Origin: Actinomycetota bacterium
GTDB lineage: Bacteria; Actinomycetota; Actinomycetes; S36-B12
Direction of reading: 5' to 3'
Assembly: GCA_947499275.1 (NCBI GenBank)
Contig: CANMNM010000011.1
Coordinates: forward strand, 1-14,925
Length of the DNA stretch: 14,925 nucleotides
A program made the translations under genes and the position numbers. Under the pieces are notes generated by a model. It was given only the letters and a program-made list of their open reading frames with translations, did not search any database and was not told the origin of the DNA. This document shows, piece after piece, positions 6,907-14,005 of this stretch. Positions within the stretch are counted from its first letter, which is position 1. Each line of letters begins with the position of its first letter.

Positions 6907-8639
6907 TGCGCAGAATTCTCCTTTTCGTGGTGGTAAGTGTGTTGCTCAGCGGTTGCGGGATGGCGCCAGGTTCCTTCGTGGCGCAGGTCCCAACGGAAGG
7001 ACCCATCGAGCAAGGCCAACTTGTCTCCAACACGAGTGCCAATCAATTCATCCGAGTAATTGCAAGGCCGCCGCGTGATGGCATGACACCGACCGAAATC
7101 GTGCAAGGCTTCCTGGAGTCCTCAGCCTCATTTGACAATAATCACGCGGTTGCTCGCAGCTATCTGACCCCTGAGGCTGCGGGGGATTGGGATCCAAGCT
7201 CGGGAGTAGTCGTTTATGACGGAGTCCCAACCCTCGTCGAAGCGGGTGCCGCCGTGTTGTTTAGCACCACACTCAATGGACGCATTTCAAGTATTGGCCG
7301 ATACACGGTTGAAGACCCGGGTACCCAGTTGCAGCAGAGTTTTTTCCTTGCTCAAAGAGATGGCCAGTGGCGGATCAATCTTGCCCCAGATGGGTTGCTG
7401 CTCTCGAATTTTGACGTTAGCCGCGCCTATCGAAGTTTCCCCCTGTACTTCTTTAATCCAAGTTTTCAGACTCTGGTCCCTGATGCCAGGCTCATCCCGG
7501 TCATTGGCCCTGCCTTAGGAACAACTCTGATTCAGCGTCTCATTGCCGGTCCGAATCAATGGCTGCGTCCGGTGGTAAGGACTGGATTTCCCACAGGTGT
7601 TGAGCTGGCAGTTGACGCCGTACCTATTGAGAACGGGATAGCGCGGGTAAACCTCACTGCCAGTGTGGCGTTGGCGAATGACGCTGCGCGTGTTGCCTTA
7701 TCGCAGCAGATTGTGTGGACTTTGAGGCAATTACCCGAGGTGCAATTCATTGAAATCCTGGTGAATGGAACACCCCTGAGTGTTCCGGGGACCGCGTCGC
7801 CACAATCACGGGACGCGTGGCCAGAAGTGAATCCAAATGGCTTACCGGCTGACGCCGCTGGCTACGCGTCGACGGATGCAGGTGTAGTGCGACTGACTTC
7901 CTCGAGAAATATTTCAGTACCCGGTGACTTTGGGGCACTGCAAGAGAGCCCCATAACGAAATTCGCAGTTTCCAACAATGGAAAGAGAGTAATTGCATCC
8001 ACTCCGAGTGGCGAACTCTTGTGGGGCAGCCTTCTCATCGGCTCCGCATTTGAATCCGTAACTCCTACAGCAGATGCTCTAGTGGGAGCGCAGTCGCTTG
8101 CATTTGATGGAGACACTACTGCCTGGATTGTCACTGACCGAGGCATTGCGCAGACATTGCTACCAACCGGCGAAACATATGAAATCGAAATTATTGGTCT
8201 TGACCAAGGTGATTTCGTGCAATCAGTCATCCCATCACGTGATGGCACTCGCGCGGCGATGATTGTTTCCACCGCGACGGGTTTTGTGCTGCTGCTTGCG
8301 CAAGTGAGTCGACCAACTCCTGCAAATGTAACTCGAATCCAATTGCTTAAGCCGATGAGAGTCGAGTCCAAATTAAGTGCTGTAACCGCACTCGCTTGGT
8401 CAAGTGCCAATACGATTTCCGTCATTGCGACTGAAACGGCGGGAACACTTCAAATTTATGAAATTGATTTGGGGCGCGGTGAAGTTCAAGCCCAAGGTTC
8501 ACCCGCTGATCCGGTATCCATTGCCGCTGCGCCAGGTTTGCCCTCGCTCGTGACCTCTGCGGATGGCTCCATCTATGAGAATTCGTCACAGTCGTGGATT
8601 GTGCGCATCCAAGGAAGTGCTGCCGCCTATCCTGGATAA
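6903..8639 (+). CDS. lpqB: Lipoprotein LpqB, MtrAB-associated
   Basis: Membrane-anchored lipoprotein outside the cytoplasmic membrane; in mycobacteria LpqB interacts with the MtrB sensor domain and tunes MtrA phosphorylation. From GTG 6903 the product is 578 residues: a short basic start (RR), a hydrophobic core LLFVVVSVLL, and the lipobox LSGC with C18 as the lipidated cysteine. The N-terminal LpqB domain contains MTPTEIVQGFLESSASFDNNHAVARSYL-like sequence. A GerMN domain lies at about 200-296, recognised around IQRLIAGP and ARVNLTASVALAND. The rest (about 310-578) fits the beta-propeller of the family, with repeated WIV/ALAW strands. The GTG start overlaps the mtrB stop (GTGA), and ATG 6906 is an alternative. 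Downstream comes comF on the other strand after only 18 bases, with no terminator-like hairpin between. Confidence 0.95.
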   Translation: MMRRILLFVVVSVLLSGCGMAPGSFVAQVPTEGPIEQGQLVSNTSANQFIRVIARPPRDGMTPTEIVQGFLESSASFDNNHAVARSYLTPEAAGDWDPSSGVVVYDGVPTLVEAGAAVLFSTTLNGRISSIGRYTVEDPGTQLQQSFFLAQRDGQWRINLAPDGLLLSNFDVSRAYRSFPLYFFNPSFQTLVPDARLIPVIGPALGTTLIQRLIAGPNQWLRPVVRTGFPTGVELAVDAVPIENGIARVNLTASVALANDAARVALSQQIVWTLRQLPEVQFIEILVNGTPLSVPGTASPQSRDAWPEVNPNGLPADAAGYASTDAGVVRLTSSRNISVPGDFGALQESPITKFAVSNNGKRVIASTPSGELLWGSLLIGSAFESVTPTADALVGAQSLAFDGDTTAWIVTDRGIAQTLLPTGETYEIEIIGLDQGDFVQSVIPSRDGTRAAMIVSTATGFVLLLAQVSRPTPANVTRIQLLKPMRVESKLSAVTALAWSSANTISVIATETAGTLQIYEIDLGRGEVQAQGSPADPVSIAAAPGLPSLVTSADGSIYENSSQSWIVRIQGSAAAYPG

Positions 8640-8657
8640 ATACCCGGTTATGTTGCT

Positions 8658-9365
8658 TCACCTTTTACGTACGCCTGCGACAGCGGCGCATCCAATTACA
8701 TGTACGCCGGCTAGCAAGAGTTGGGAGACCGCTGCATTGAATGTTGCCCCACTCGTAGTCACATCGTCAATCACAATCACGGGAATCGGGTTGAATGCGT
8801 AGCGCTCGGGAATTCGCCCCACTCGGAAAGCGTCATGGGCCGCATGCATTCTGTCGGCCGAACCCAACGTCTTTGAACGACCTGCCCCGCGTTGGTCGAC
8901 CAGCCAAGGAGCGATCGGGTAGCCGTAGTGCGCGAGTTGGTCAGCTATGAGGCTCATCGGGTCAAATCCGCGCTGTCGAATCGATGACTTCCTTGAGGGA
9001 ATGGGAATCAAGATGGGAAGCTGGTCGAATTCAGGATCGAATTGGGGGTTAACCCGAGGAATTTGTGCGATTGCTCCGGAAAGTAGATTGGCAAGCAGGC
9101 GAGCAAGTTCAGGGATCGCATTGTCTTTGTAGCGGTAAATCATTGCGTCAACCGGTGGCGCGTATCGGTGGGCGATTGCCAGCGGAATTCGAAGGTCCTC
9201 TGCCAGGTCATCGAATCTCAAATCCCGCAGAATATGGGCCCGATTTTGGACGGTAGCTAGGCAATGTGCGCAGATCAATGTTCCCAAGGATTGGCAGCCA
9301 ATGCACTCGCGGGCGAGCACAAGATCACTGATTTCAGTCACAAATTTCTGCAGGAAAGACCGCAT
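8658..9365 (-). CDS. comF: ComF family protein, phosphoribosyltransferase-like
   Basis: Cytoplasmic protein of the ComF family, named for its role in DNA uptake in Firmicutes; in actinobacteria its role is not settled. The 235-residue product has an N-terminal zinc-finger-like part with C21, C24, C32 and C35, then the central RKSSIRQRGFDP stretch, which is typical (RqRGfn). The C-terminal phosphoribosyltransferase motif VIVIDDVTTSGAT (196-208) includes D200 and D201. An in-frame stop lies 12 bases before ATG 9365, so the start is well fixed, though no clear ribosome site precedes it. It is divergent from secA with a 106-base gap and convergent with lpqB. In mycobacteria the comF homologue runs in the same direction as lpqB and secA, so local inversion has occurred in one lineage. 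The hpf gene usually found before secA is not here. Confidence 0.92.
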   Translation of the reverse strand: MRSFLQKFVTEISDLVLARECIGCQSLGTLICAHCLATVQNRAHILRDLRFDDLAEDLRIPLAIAHRYAPPVDAMIYRYKDNAIPELARLLANLLSGAIAQIPRVNPQFDPEFDQLPILIPIPSRKSSIRQRGFDPMSLIADQLAHYGYPIAPWLVDQRGAGRSKTLGSADRMHAAHDAFRVGRIPERYAFNPIPVIVIDDVTTSGATFNAAVSQLLLAGVHVIGCAAVAGVRKR

Positions 9366-9423
9366 TCGGCATGTCTATCGGGCCGGGATCCGGGTGGCTA
9401 GAGGCAATTTCCGCCTGTGGAAC

Positions 9424-9429
9424 TACGAT
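9424..9429 (+). promoter_or_regulatory. Candidate -10 element for secA
   Basis: TACGAT matches the actinobacterial TAnnnT -10 pattern and lies 43 bases before the secA start. No convincing -35 hexamer is seen at the usual distance. It sits in the only gap between comF and secA, so a secA promoter is expected somewhere in this region. Confidence 0.25.
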
Positions 9430-9471
9430 GGCACCTGCTGCTTTATCTAATCGTTACTTGGAAGGTTTCAC

Positions 9472-12234
9472 GTGGGCGTTCTGGACAAGATTCTTCGCGC
9501 AGGCGAAGGCAAAACACTCCGCAAACTGGAGGGGATCGCGAAGACGGTAAATTCGATTGAGTCTGACTTCGTTGACCTCACCGATGAGCAGTTGCGTGAA
9601 CTCACTGACGAATTCAAAGAGCGGTACGCCGAGGGCGAGAGCCTTGATGACCTGATGCCGGAGGCATTTGCGGCGGTTCGGGAAGCTTCAAAGCGAACAT
9701 TGGGCCAGCGGCACTACGACGTCCAAATCATGGGCGGTGCAGCACTTCATTTGGGCAATATTGCCGAGATGCGCACGGGTGAAGGTAAAACCTTGGTCTC
9801 CACGCTACCGGCTTATCTCAATGCGATTTCCGGCAAAGGTGTTCACGTGGTCACGGTCAATGACTACCTCGCCGAGCGTGACTCCGAATGGATGGGCCGA
9901 GTTCATCGTTTCCTCGGGCTCAGTGTCGGCACGATTCTGAACGGCATGACACCTGCGCAACGGCGCGAAGCATATGCAGCGGATATCACCTACGGAACGA
10001 ACAATGAATTTGGATTTGACTACCTGCGCGACAACATGGCGTGGTCGGCTGCGGAAATGGTTCAGCGCGGCCAAAATTTTGCCGTGATCGACGAAGTTGA
10101 TTCAATTTTGATCGATGAGGCACGAACACCACTCATCATTAGCGGACCTGCTGACCAAGCTACCGAGTGGTATGCGGAGTTTGCTCGTATTGCAAAGAAG
10201 ATGGTTCGAGATCAGCACTATGAAGTAGATGAGAAGAAGAAGACAGTTGGCGTGCATGAAGAGGCAATTGATTTTGTCGAAGACGAACTGGGAATTGACA
10301 ACCTTTACGACACGGTGAACACGCCTCTGGTTGGCTATTTGAACAACGCGATTCGTGCGAAAGAATTATTTAAATTGGACCGCGATTACGTGGTCATGGA
10401 TGGCGAAGTAATTATCGTTGATGAACATACGGGCCGTATTTTGAAAGGGCGCCGCTACAACGAAGGACTCCACCAATCGATTGAAGCAAAAGAAGGCGTT
10501 GACATCAAGGCTGAGAATCAAACGCTTGCCACGGTCACCTTGCAGAACTTCTTCCGGCTCTACGACAAATTGGGTGGCATGACCGGTACCGCCATGACCG
10601 AGGCCGCCGAATTCAATCAGATTTACAACCTGGGAGTTGTGCCGATTCCCACCAACCGTGACATGATCCGCCAAGATAATGCAGACTTGATTTACCGAAC
10701 CGCGGAAGCCAAGTTCACCGCGGTCCTGGAAGACATCGTTGAGCGACATGCAACCGGTCAGCCAATCCTCATTGGAACAACGAGCGTTGACAAATCCGAA
10801 GAGTTATCAGCTTTATTGAAGAAAAATGGTGTTCCCCACGAAGTCCTCAACGCGAAGCAGCACGAACGCGAAGCGGCAATTGTTGCCATGGCAGGTCGTC
10901 GAGGAGCCGTGACGGTTGCTACCAATATGGCTGGTCGAGGCACTGACATCATGTTGGGCGGAAATGCCGAGGCCATTGCGGCCGCTGACCTCAGTCGTAG
11001 AGGCCTCGACTCGGTAGAGGACCCAGAAGGCTATGAAGCGGCTTGGAAGCCTGCGTTAGCAATAGCAGCAGCAAGTGTGAAGGCCGAACACGACGAAGTT
11101 GTTGGCCTTGGTGGGCTTTATGTTTTGAGTACTGAGCGGCATGAATCCCGCCGGATTGATAATCAGTTCAGAGGCCGATCCGGTCGACAGGGTGATCCCG
11201 GCGAGTCCCAGTTCTATCTGTCACTCGAAGACGACCTTATGCGCTTGTTTAAGGCCGACATGGTGAACGCATTCTTGCAGCGATTTAACGTCCCAGACGA
11301 CGTCCCGATTGAAGCAAAAATGGTGTCGAATGCAATTCGCTCAGCACAAAGCCAAGTCGAAGCACAGAATTTCGAGATTCGAAAAGATGTTCTGAAATAC
11401 GATGATGTCTTAAACCGTCAACGGCTCGTCATTTACGACGAAAGGCGTCGTGTTTTACAGGGCGAGAACATCGAAGATCAAGTGAGAGAGTTCATCACCG
11501 CAACCGTGGACGGTTATGTAACGTCTGTGACCAGCGAGGGTTACCCAGAGTCATGGAATCTCAATAGAATGTGGGATGCGCTCAAGGCGCTATACCCCGT
11601 TGGGTTAACAATTGATGAGGTCCTCGAAGAATCTGGTGGAGACATCAGTGGATTGAGTGCTGATTTCCTCCGCAATATGTTGGTCGAAGACGCCGAGAAA
11701 GCATATGACGTTCGCGAAGAAGAATTGGGCGAGGAGGTCACCCGAGAACTTGAACGTCGAGTGATTCTCTCGGTACTGGACCGTAAATGGCGCGAGCACC
11801 TGTACGAGATGGACTATTTGCGTGATGGAATCGGATTGCGGGCAATGGCGCAGCGGGATCCGCTGATTGAGTATCAGCGTGAAGGATTCGATTTGTTTAC
11901 GGCCATGATGGATTCAATCAAGGAAGAGACGGTTGGGTATCTCTTCCATGCAGAAGTCGCTGTCAAACCCGAAATCGAAGAGGAAGCGGCAGCAGCAATT
12001 GAAGGTCTCGTTGATGCAACGGGGACCAATGTTGGCGCTGCACTGAACTTAGAGGCCAAAGGATTAGCCCCGCAGCGTCCGAGGCACTTGGAGTATTCGG
12101 CACCTGATGTAGATGCAGAGGGTGGAGTTGTCCACGGCGAACTGGATGCGGGGGAAGGCGGGATCATTGAGGTAGATCCCAACGCAAGCCGGGCCGAGCG
12201 TAGGCGAATTGAGCGAGCTAACCGAAAGCGCTAG
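9472..12234 (+). CDS. secA: Preprotein translocase ATPase SecA (SecA1)
   Basis: ATPase motor that drives unfolded preproteins through SecYEG; essential housekeeping gene. The 920-residue product has the usual order: first nucleotide-binding fold with Walker A MRTGEGKT (100-107) and Walker B DEVD (207-210); preprotein cross-linking domain (about 225-365); second fold with GMTGTAMTEA, TNMAGRGTDIMLGG and QFRGRSGRQGDPG; then helical scaffold and wing domains. The GTG start has GGAAGG at 9460-9465, spacing 6. The tail is acidic, then basic (RAERRRIERANRKR), with no cysteine zinc motif; this fits actinobacteria, which lack the SecB-type partner. Length and sequence fit the essential SecA1 rather than the shorter accessory SecA2. 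Its TAG stop shares the palindrome CTAG with the stop of the convergent gene, leaving no space for a terminator. Confidence 0.98.
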   Translation: MGVLDKILRAGEGKTLRKLEGIAKTVNSIESDFVDLTDEQLRELTDEFKERYAEGESLDDLMPEAFAAVREASKRTLGQRHYDVQIMGGAALHLGNIAEMRTGEGKTLVSTLPAYLNAISGKGVHVVTVNDYLAERDSEWMGRVHRFLGLSVGTILNGMTPAQRREAYAADITYGTNNEFGFDYLRDNMAWSAAEMVQRGQNFAVIDEVDSILIDEARTPLIISGPADQATEWYAEFARIAKKMVRDQHYEVDEKKKTVGVHEEAIDFVEDELGIDNLYDTVNTPLVGYLNNAIRAKELFKLDRDYVVMDGEVIIVDEHTGRILKGRRYNEGLHQSIEAKEGVDIKAENQTLATVTLQNFFRLYDKLGGMTGTAMTEAAEFNQIYNLGVVPIPTNRDMIRQDNADLIYRTAEAKFTAVLEDIVERHATGQPILIGTTSVDKSEELSALLKKNGVPHEVLNAKQHEREAAIVAMAGRRGAVTVATNMAGRGTDIMLGGNAEAIAAADLSRRGLDSVEDPEGYEAAWKPALAIAAASVKAEHDEVVGLGGLYVLSTERHESRRIDNQFRGRSGRQGDPGESQFYLSLEDDLMRLFKADMVNAFLQRFNVPDDVPIEAKMVSNAIRSAQSQVEAQNFEIRKDVLKYDDVLNRQRLVIYDERRRVLQGENIEDQVREFITATVDGYVTSVTSEGYPESWNLNRMWDALKALYPVGLTIDEVLEESGGDISGLSADFLRNMLVEDAEKAYDVREEELGEEVTRELERRVILSVLDRKWREHLYEMDYLRDGIGLRAMAQRDPLIEYQREGFDLFTAMMDSIKEETVGYLFHAEVAVKPEIEEEAAAAIEGLVDATGTNVGAALNLEAKGLAPQRPRHLEYSAPDVDAEGGVVHGELDAGEGGIIEVDPNASRAERRRIERANRKR

Positions 12235-12833
12235 CGCATTTCGATAGCGGTGAGCAGCCATTGGTTGCCAACCGCTTCCATGCGCATTGCAATAGCGTGT
12301 GAACGTGCAGTGCCAACCAGCACAGCACTTGCCTCGATGATGCCGGGAGCAACCTGCATTGCTCGTACACCGCGAATTTTGCGTAATCTCGACAAACCTT
12401 TTTGTGCACGCGTTGAAGGGTGTCGCGCGTAACTTCGACCGCGCATAGCTAGCAGCGAAAGTTGATCGCGGCTCACCCAGCGGTTGAGTTGAGCACTGGG
12501 TCGTTCACCGCAACCCACTTCAAAAACCATGCGGGCCATGTGGCTCGCCCAACTGATTGGGTGTGGGACGTCAACAAGTTCACCTTCTTCGTTGGGAACC
12601 CGAATATGACTGGGCAACACTGATGATCCGGTTGTATCGGGTACTAACTCAAGTGGACGAGAAGCCGGCACACCGGGAGCGACCTGCCACGTCAGAGGTA
12701 ATGGAAGTTGCTCTTTGTAGTCAACATGGTCCGGTATACCCCCGTTGATCACACGTAGATTTGGTGGTGGGGCAGGGGCTCGGTCAGTTTTTCCAATACT
12801 GCCCTTGCTATGGGGGATTACGTGGTTCGTCAT
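12231..12833 (-). CDS. DUF6459/Rv3235-family protein of unknown function
   Basis: A 200-residue protein. The first 90 residues are proline-rich and probably disordered. The conserved part (about 95-200) contains ASHMARMVFEVGCGERPSAQ, then QLNRWVS, then a basic region and the ending EASAVLVGTARSHAIAMRMEAVGNQWLLTAIEM. This matches my recollection of the actinobacterial Rv3235 family: a helix with GeRP-QL-RW, then a three-stranded sheet with W near the end. Family members commonly lie close to secA, but no role is established. ATG 12833 is chosen because GAGGA precedes it at spacing 5; GTG 12845 is in frame but has no ribosome site. It is convergent with secA, and the two TAG stops overlap in CTAG (12231-12234). 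No signal peptide or membrane helix is seen. Confidence 0.8.
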   Translation of the reverse strand: MTNHVIPHSKGSIGKTDRAPAPPPNLRVINGGIPDHVDYKEQLPLPLTWQVAPGVPASRPLELVPDTTGSSVLPSHIRVPNEEGELVDVPHPISWASHMARMVFEVGCGERPSAQLNRWVSRDQLSLLAMRGRSYARHPSTRAQKGLSRLRKIRGVRAMQVAPGIIEASAVLVGTARSHAIAMRMEAVGNQWLLTAIEMR

Positions 12834-12838
12834 GTTGA

Positions 12839-12843
12839 TCCTC
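12839..12843 (-). promoter_or_regulatory. Ribosome binding site for the DUF6459 gene
   Basis: On the minus strand GAGGA lies 5 bases before ATG 12833. It overlaps the alternative GTG at 12845, so it supports the ATG as the true start. Confidence 0.6.
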
Positions 12844-12873
12844 ACAAAAATTCGCGGTGGATGCTTCTTAGCA

Positions 12874-12910
12874 TTTGCCTTTGTTTGCCTACGTTTACTT
12901 AATTTTAATT
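12874..12910 (+). repeat. Direct repeats phased at 10 bp upstream of the DUF6459 gene
   Basis: TTTGCCT at 12874-12880 and 12884-12890 is followed by TTTACTT at 12894-12900 and TTTAATT at 12904-12910. Each unit starts exactly 10 bases after the previous one, so the T tracts lie on one face of the helix. The block is in the 228-base gap between the DUF6459 gene and the plus-strand gene at 13062, in an unusually AT-rich patch. It could be an operator for a protein binding head-to-tail, or bent promoter DNA. Confidence 0.6.
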
Positions 12911-12966
12911 ACGTATGCATTATGTGGGTAAGGACATCTCTTTTGTCAAGACCCAAATTTGCTTAC

Positions 12967-12993
12967 ACCCCAGTTATGCCCATAAAGAGGGGT
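12967..12993 (+). other. Hairpin in the gap before the Sm-like gene
   Basis: ACCCC (12967-12971) pairs with GGGGT (12989-12993). Inside, TTAT (12974-12977) pairs with ATAA (12982-12985) around a 4-base loop. Two T bases follow the outer stem. As a plus-strand RNA it could be a weak terminator or a leader structure for the gene at 13062. Confidence 0.45.
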
Positions 12994-13002
12994 TTCAAAC
13001 AC

Positions 13003-13011
13003 GTATCCACA
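13003..13011 (+). promoter_or_regulatory. DnaA-box-like site, 8 of 9 match
   Basis: GTATCCACA differs from the DnaA box TTATCCACA at the first base only. It lies 51 bases before the GTG start of the Sm-like gene. Weak alone, but a perfect box in the opposite orientation lies at 13900-13908. Confidence 0.35.
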
Positions 13012-13061
13012 GGCCGCGAAATTAAATGGCAAATGCGTGAGGGCGCACACAAACTTGCGAA

Positions 13062-13613
13062 GTGCACATTCCCGAAGTTTGGATTCAAGCCCAGGCCAGC
13101 GTGCAAGCCCAACTGGATCAAGAGGTGATGGCTGAGGCTGCTGACCTTGCCGAAGCACAGTGGAGTGAGATGACCCTGGTCGCCCGTTTCACTGAGGCAA
13201 GGGGGGAACAGGTTGACCTTGATATCCGCGGGAGTCGGTGCTGTGGAGTTCTTATCGAAATCAGCGCATCGGGTGATTTCATTTTGCTGCAGTGCATTGA
13301 GAGTGAGTCGGCGCGAACTTTTGAGTGTCTCATCCGGACCGGTTGTATTAATTCGGCACGCGGGCTTCCTCGTGGCCTAGCTCCGGTCGTTGAAGCGGTG
13401 GCCCGAAGCAGGATCGGATTTCGAGAGGGATCTTGGCTGCGCGGACAGTGGGGTAGTCGGGTGGTCATAAAAACTCATGACTCGGCGAGTCCCATTCACG
13501 GGATTGTGGCCGCTGTTGGGCGAGATTTTATTGAAATTGATAGTGGTGGCGGAATTGGCATGCGACTGGTCGTAGCACTTGGTTCGGTGATCTCGATGAA
13601 AGTTGTTGCTTAG
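13062..13613 (+). CDS. Unnamed actinobacterial protein with two similar Sm-like beta units
   Basis: A 183-residue, probably cytoplasmic protein with no signal peptide or membrane helix. The N-terminus (6-46) is an Ala/Glu-rich helix (VWIQAQ, EAADLAEAQWSEM). Two units then follow the same pattern: residues 48-100 (GEQVDLDIRG, CCGVLIEISASGDFILL, TGCINS) and 131-180 (GSRVVIKTHD, IHGIVAAVGRDFIEI, LGSVIS). This alternation, G-x-V strand, G-[VI] strand, G-x-DFI strand and final G-x-[VI] strand, resembles small Sm/SH3-like barrels. I recall similar actinobacterial proteins, sometimes labelled 'Fis family' without good reason, beside the same helix-turn-helix gene. GTG 13062 is the first start after an in-frame stop (13038); it lacks a clear ribosome site. 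The helix it adds agrees with the family as I remember it. It overlaps the convergent gene by 4 bases. Function unknown. Confidence 0.75.
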   Translation: MHIPEVWIQAQASVQAQLDQEVMAEAADLAEAQWSEMTLVARFTEARGEQVDLDIRGSRCCGVLIEISASGDFILLQCIESESARTFECLIRTGCINSARGLPRGLAPVVEAVARSRIGFREGSWLRGQWGSRVVIKTHDSASPIHGIVAAVGRDFIEIDSGGGIGMRLVVALGSVISMKVVA

Positions 13614-13849
13614 TCTGAGATTGGACCGGACTCTTCATCTTTTCCAAATGGGTGGGTGGAGACGAATTCGCGGGTTTGGGCATACATATTTTCGATGTAC
13701 TGCTCAAGGGCTAGGGCTTCCACCCGCCATTGCCCACGCCCACCAACTTTGATCGCAGGCAAATCACCACTGCGAACCAATGCGTAGGTTTGAGCGGAAG
13801 AAATGTTGAGGGTCTCCGCGACGTCGGCGAGAGTGAGGAAACGGGCCAT
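13610..13849 (-). CDS. Helix-turn-helix DNA-binding protein, AlpA/excisionase (BldC-like) type
   Basis: A 79-residue protein made almost entirely of one MerR-like winged helix-turn-helix. The helices are FLTLADVAETLNISSAQTYA (4-23) and ALVRSGDLPAIKV (23-35), and the wing is GGRGQWRVE (36-44). A helix EQYIENMYAQTREFV and an acidic tail follow. No dimerisation coiled coil or ligand domain is present, as in BldC, which binds direct repeats head-to-tail. Despite the 'excisionase' family name there is no integrase or attachment site here, so a chromosomal regulator is more likely. ATG 13849 is chosen because conserved relatives start MARFLTLADVAE; GTG 13855 is possible. No ribosome site is clear, so the transcript may be leaderless. 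It is convergent with the Sm-like gene (stops share TTAG) and divergent from the SAF gene. Confidence 0.88.
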   Translation of the reverse strand: MARFLTLADVAETLNISSAQTYALVRSGDLPAIKVGGRGQWRVEALALEQYIENMYAQTREFVSTHPFGKDEESGPISD

Positions 13850-13899
13850 AGGCACATAGTGTCAAAGTCATTGGACTAGTGCAGCAACCACCCTTCACC

Positions 13900-13908
13900 T
13901 GTGGATAA
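13900..13908 (-). promoter_or_regulatory. Perfect DnaA box
   Basis: The minus strand reads TTATCCACA, an exact match to the consensus DnaA box, followed by GG. It lies in the 156-base gap between the divergent helix-turn-helix and SAF-domain genes, 51 bases before the former. It could bind DnaA as a regulatory or titration site. It is not an origin, because there is no cluster of boxes and no dnaA or dnaN nearby. Confidence 0.5.
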
Positions 13909-14005
13909 CCATTTCGTGAATCGGGAGTTTGGGCAGATAGTGGGAGTACCGGTGCTGTGATCGCACGCTGGTCGTGAATTATGTGAGCTAGCGAGAAGGT
14001 GTTGG

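Noticed and set aside
7862..8425. Minus-strand open frame of 187 codons inside lpqB
   Set aside because: It lies wholly antisense to the well-supported lpqB gene; its Ser/Thr/Ala-rich low-complexity translation is typical of a shadow frame.
9383..9393. Palindrome-like GC stretch around GGATCC in the comF-secA gap
   Set aside because: Only the central six bases are truly palindromic; the flanks do not match, so no operator can be claimed.
12745..13128. Plus-strand open frame of 127 codons with a hydrophobic middle, crossing the gap before the Sm-like gene
   Set aside because: It runs antisense over the start of the DUF6459 gene and into the Sm-like gene in another frame. Its hydrophobicity comes from AT-rich DNA, and no family pattern or ribosome site supports it.
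13610..13849. Phage or integrative element suggested by the 'excisionase' family
   Set aside because: There is no integrase, attachment-site repeat, tRNA or phage gene nearby, and neighbouring genes follow conserved actinobacterial order.
13900..13908. Replication origin based on the DnaA box
   Set aside because: A single perfect box without a cluster, an unwinding region or dnaA/dnaN/gyrB neighbours does not support an origin.
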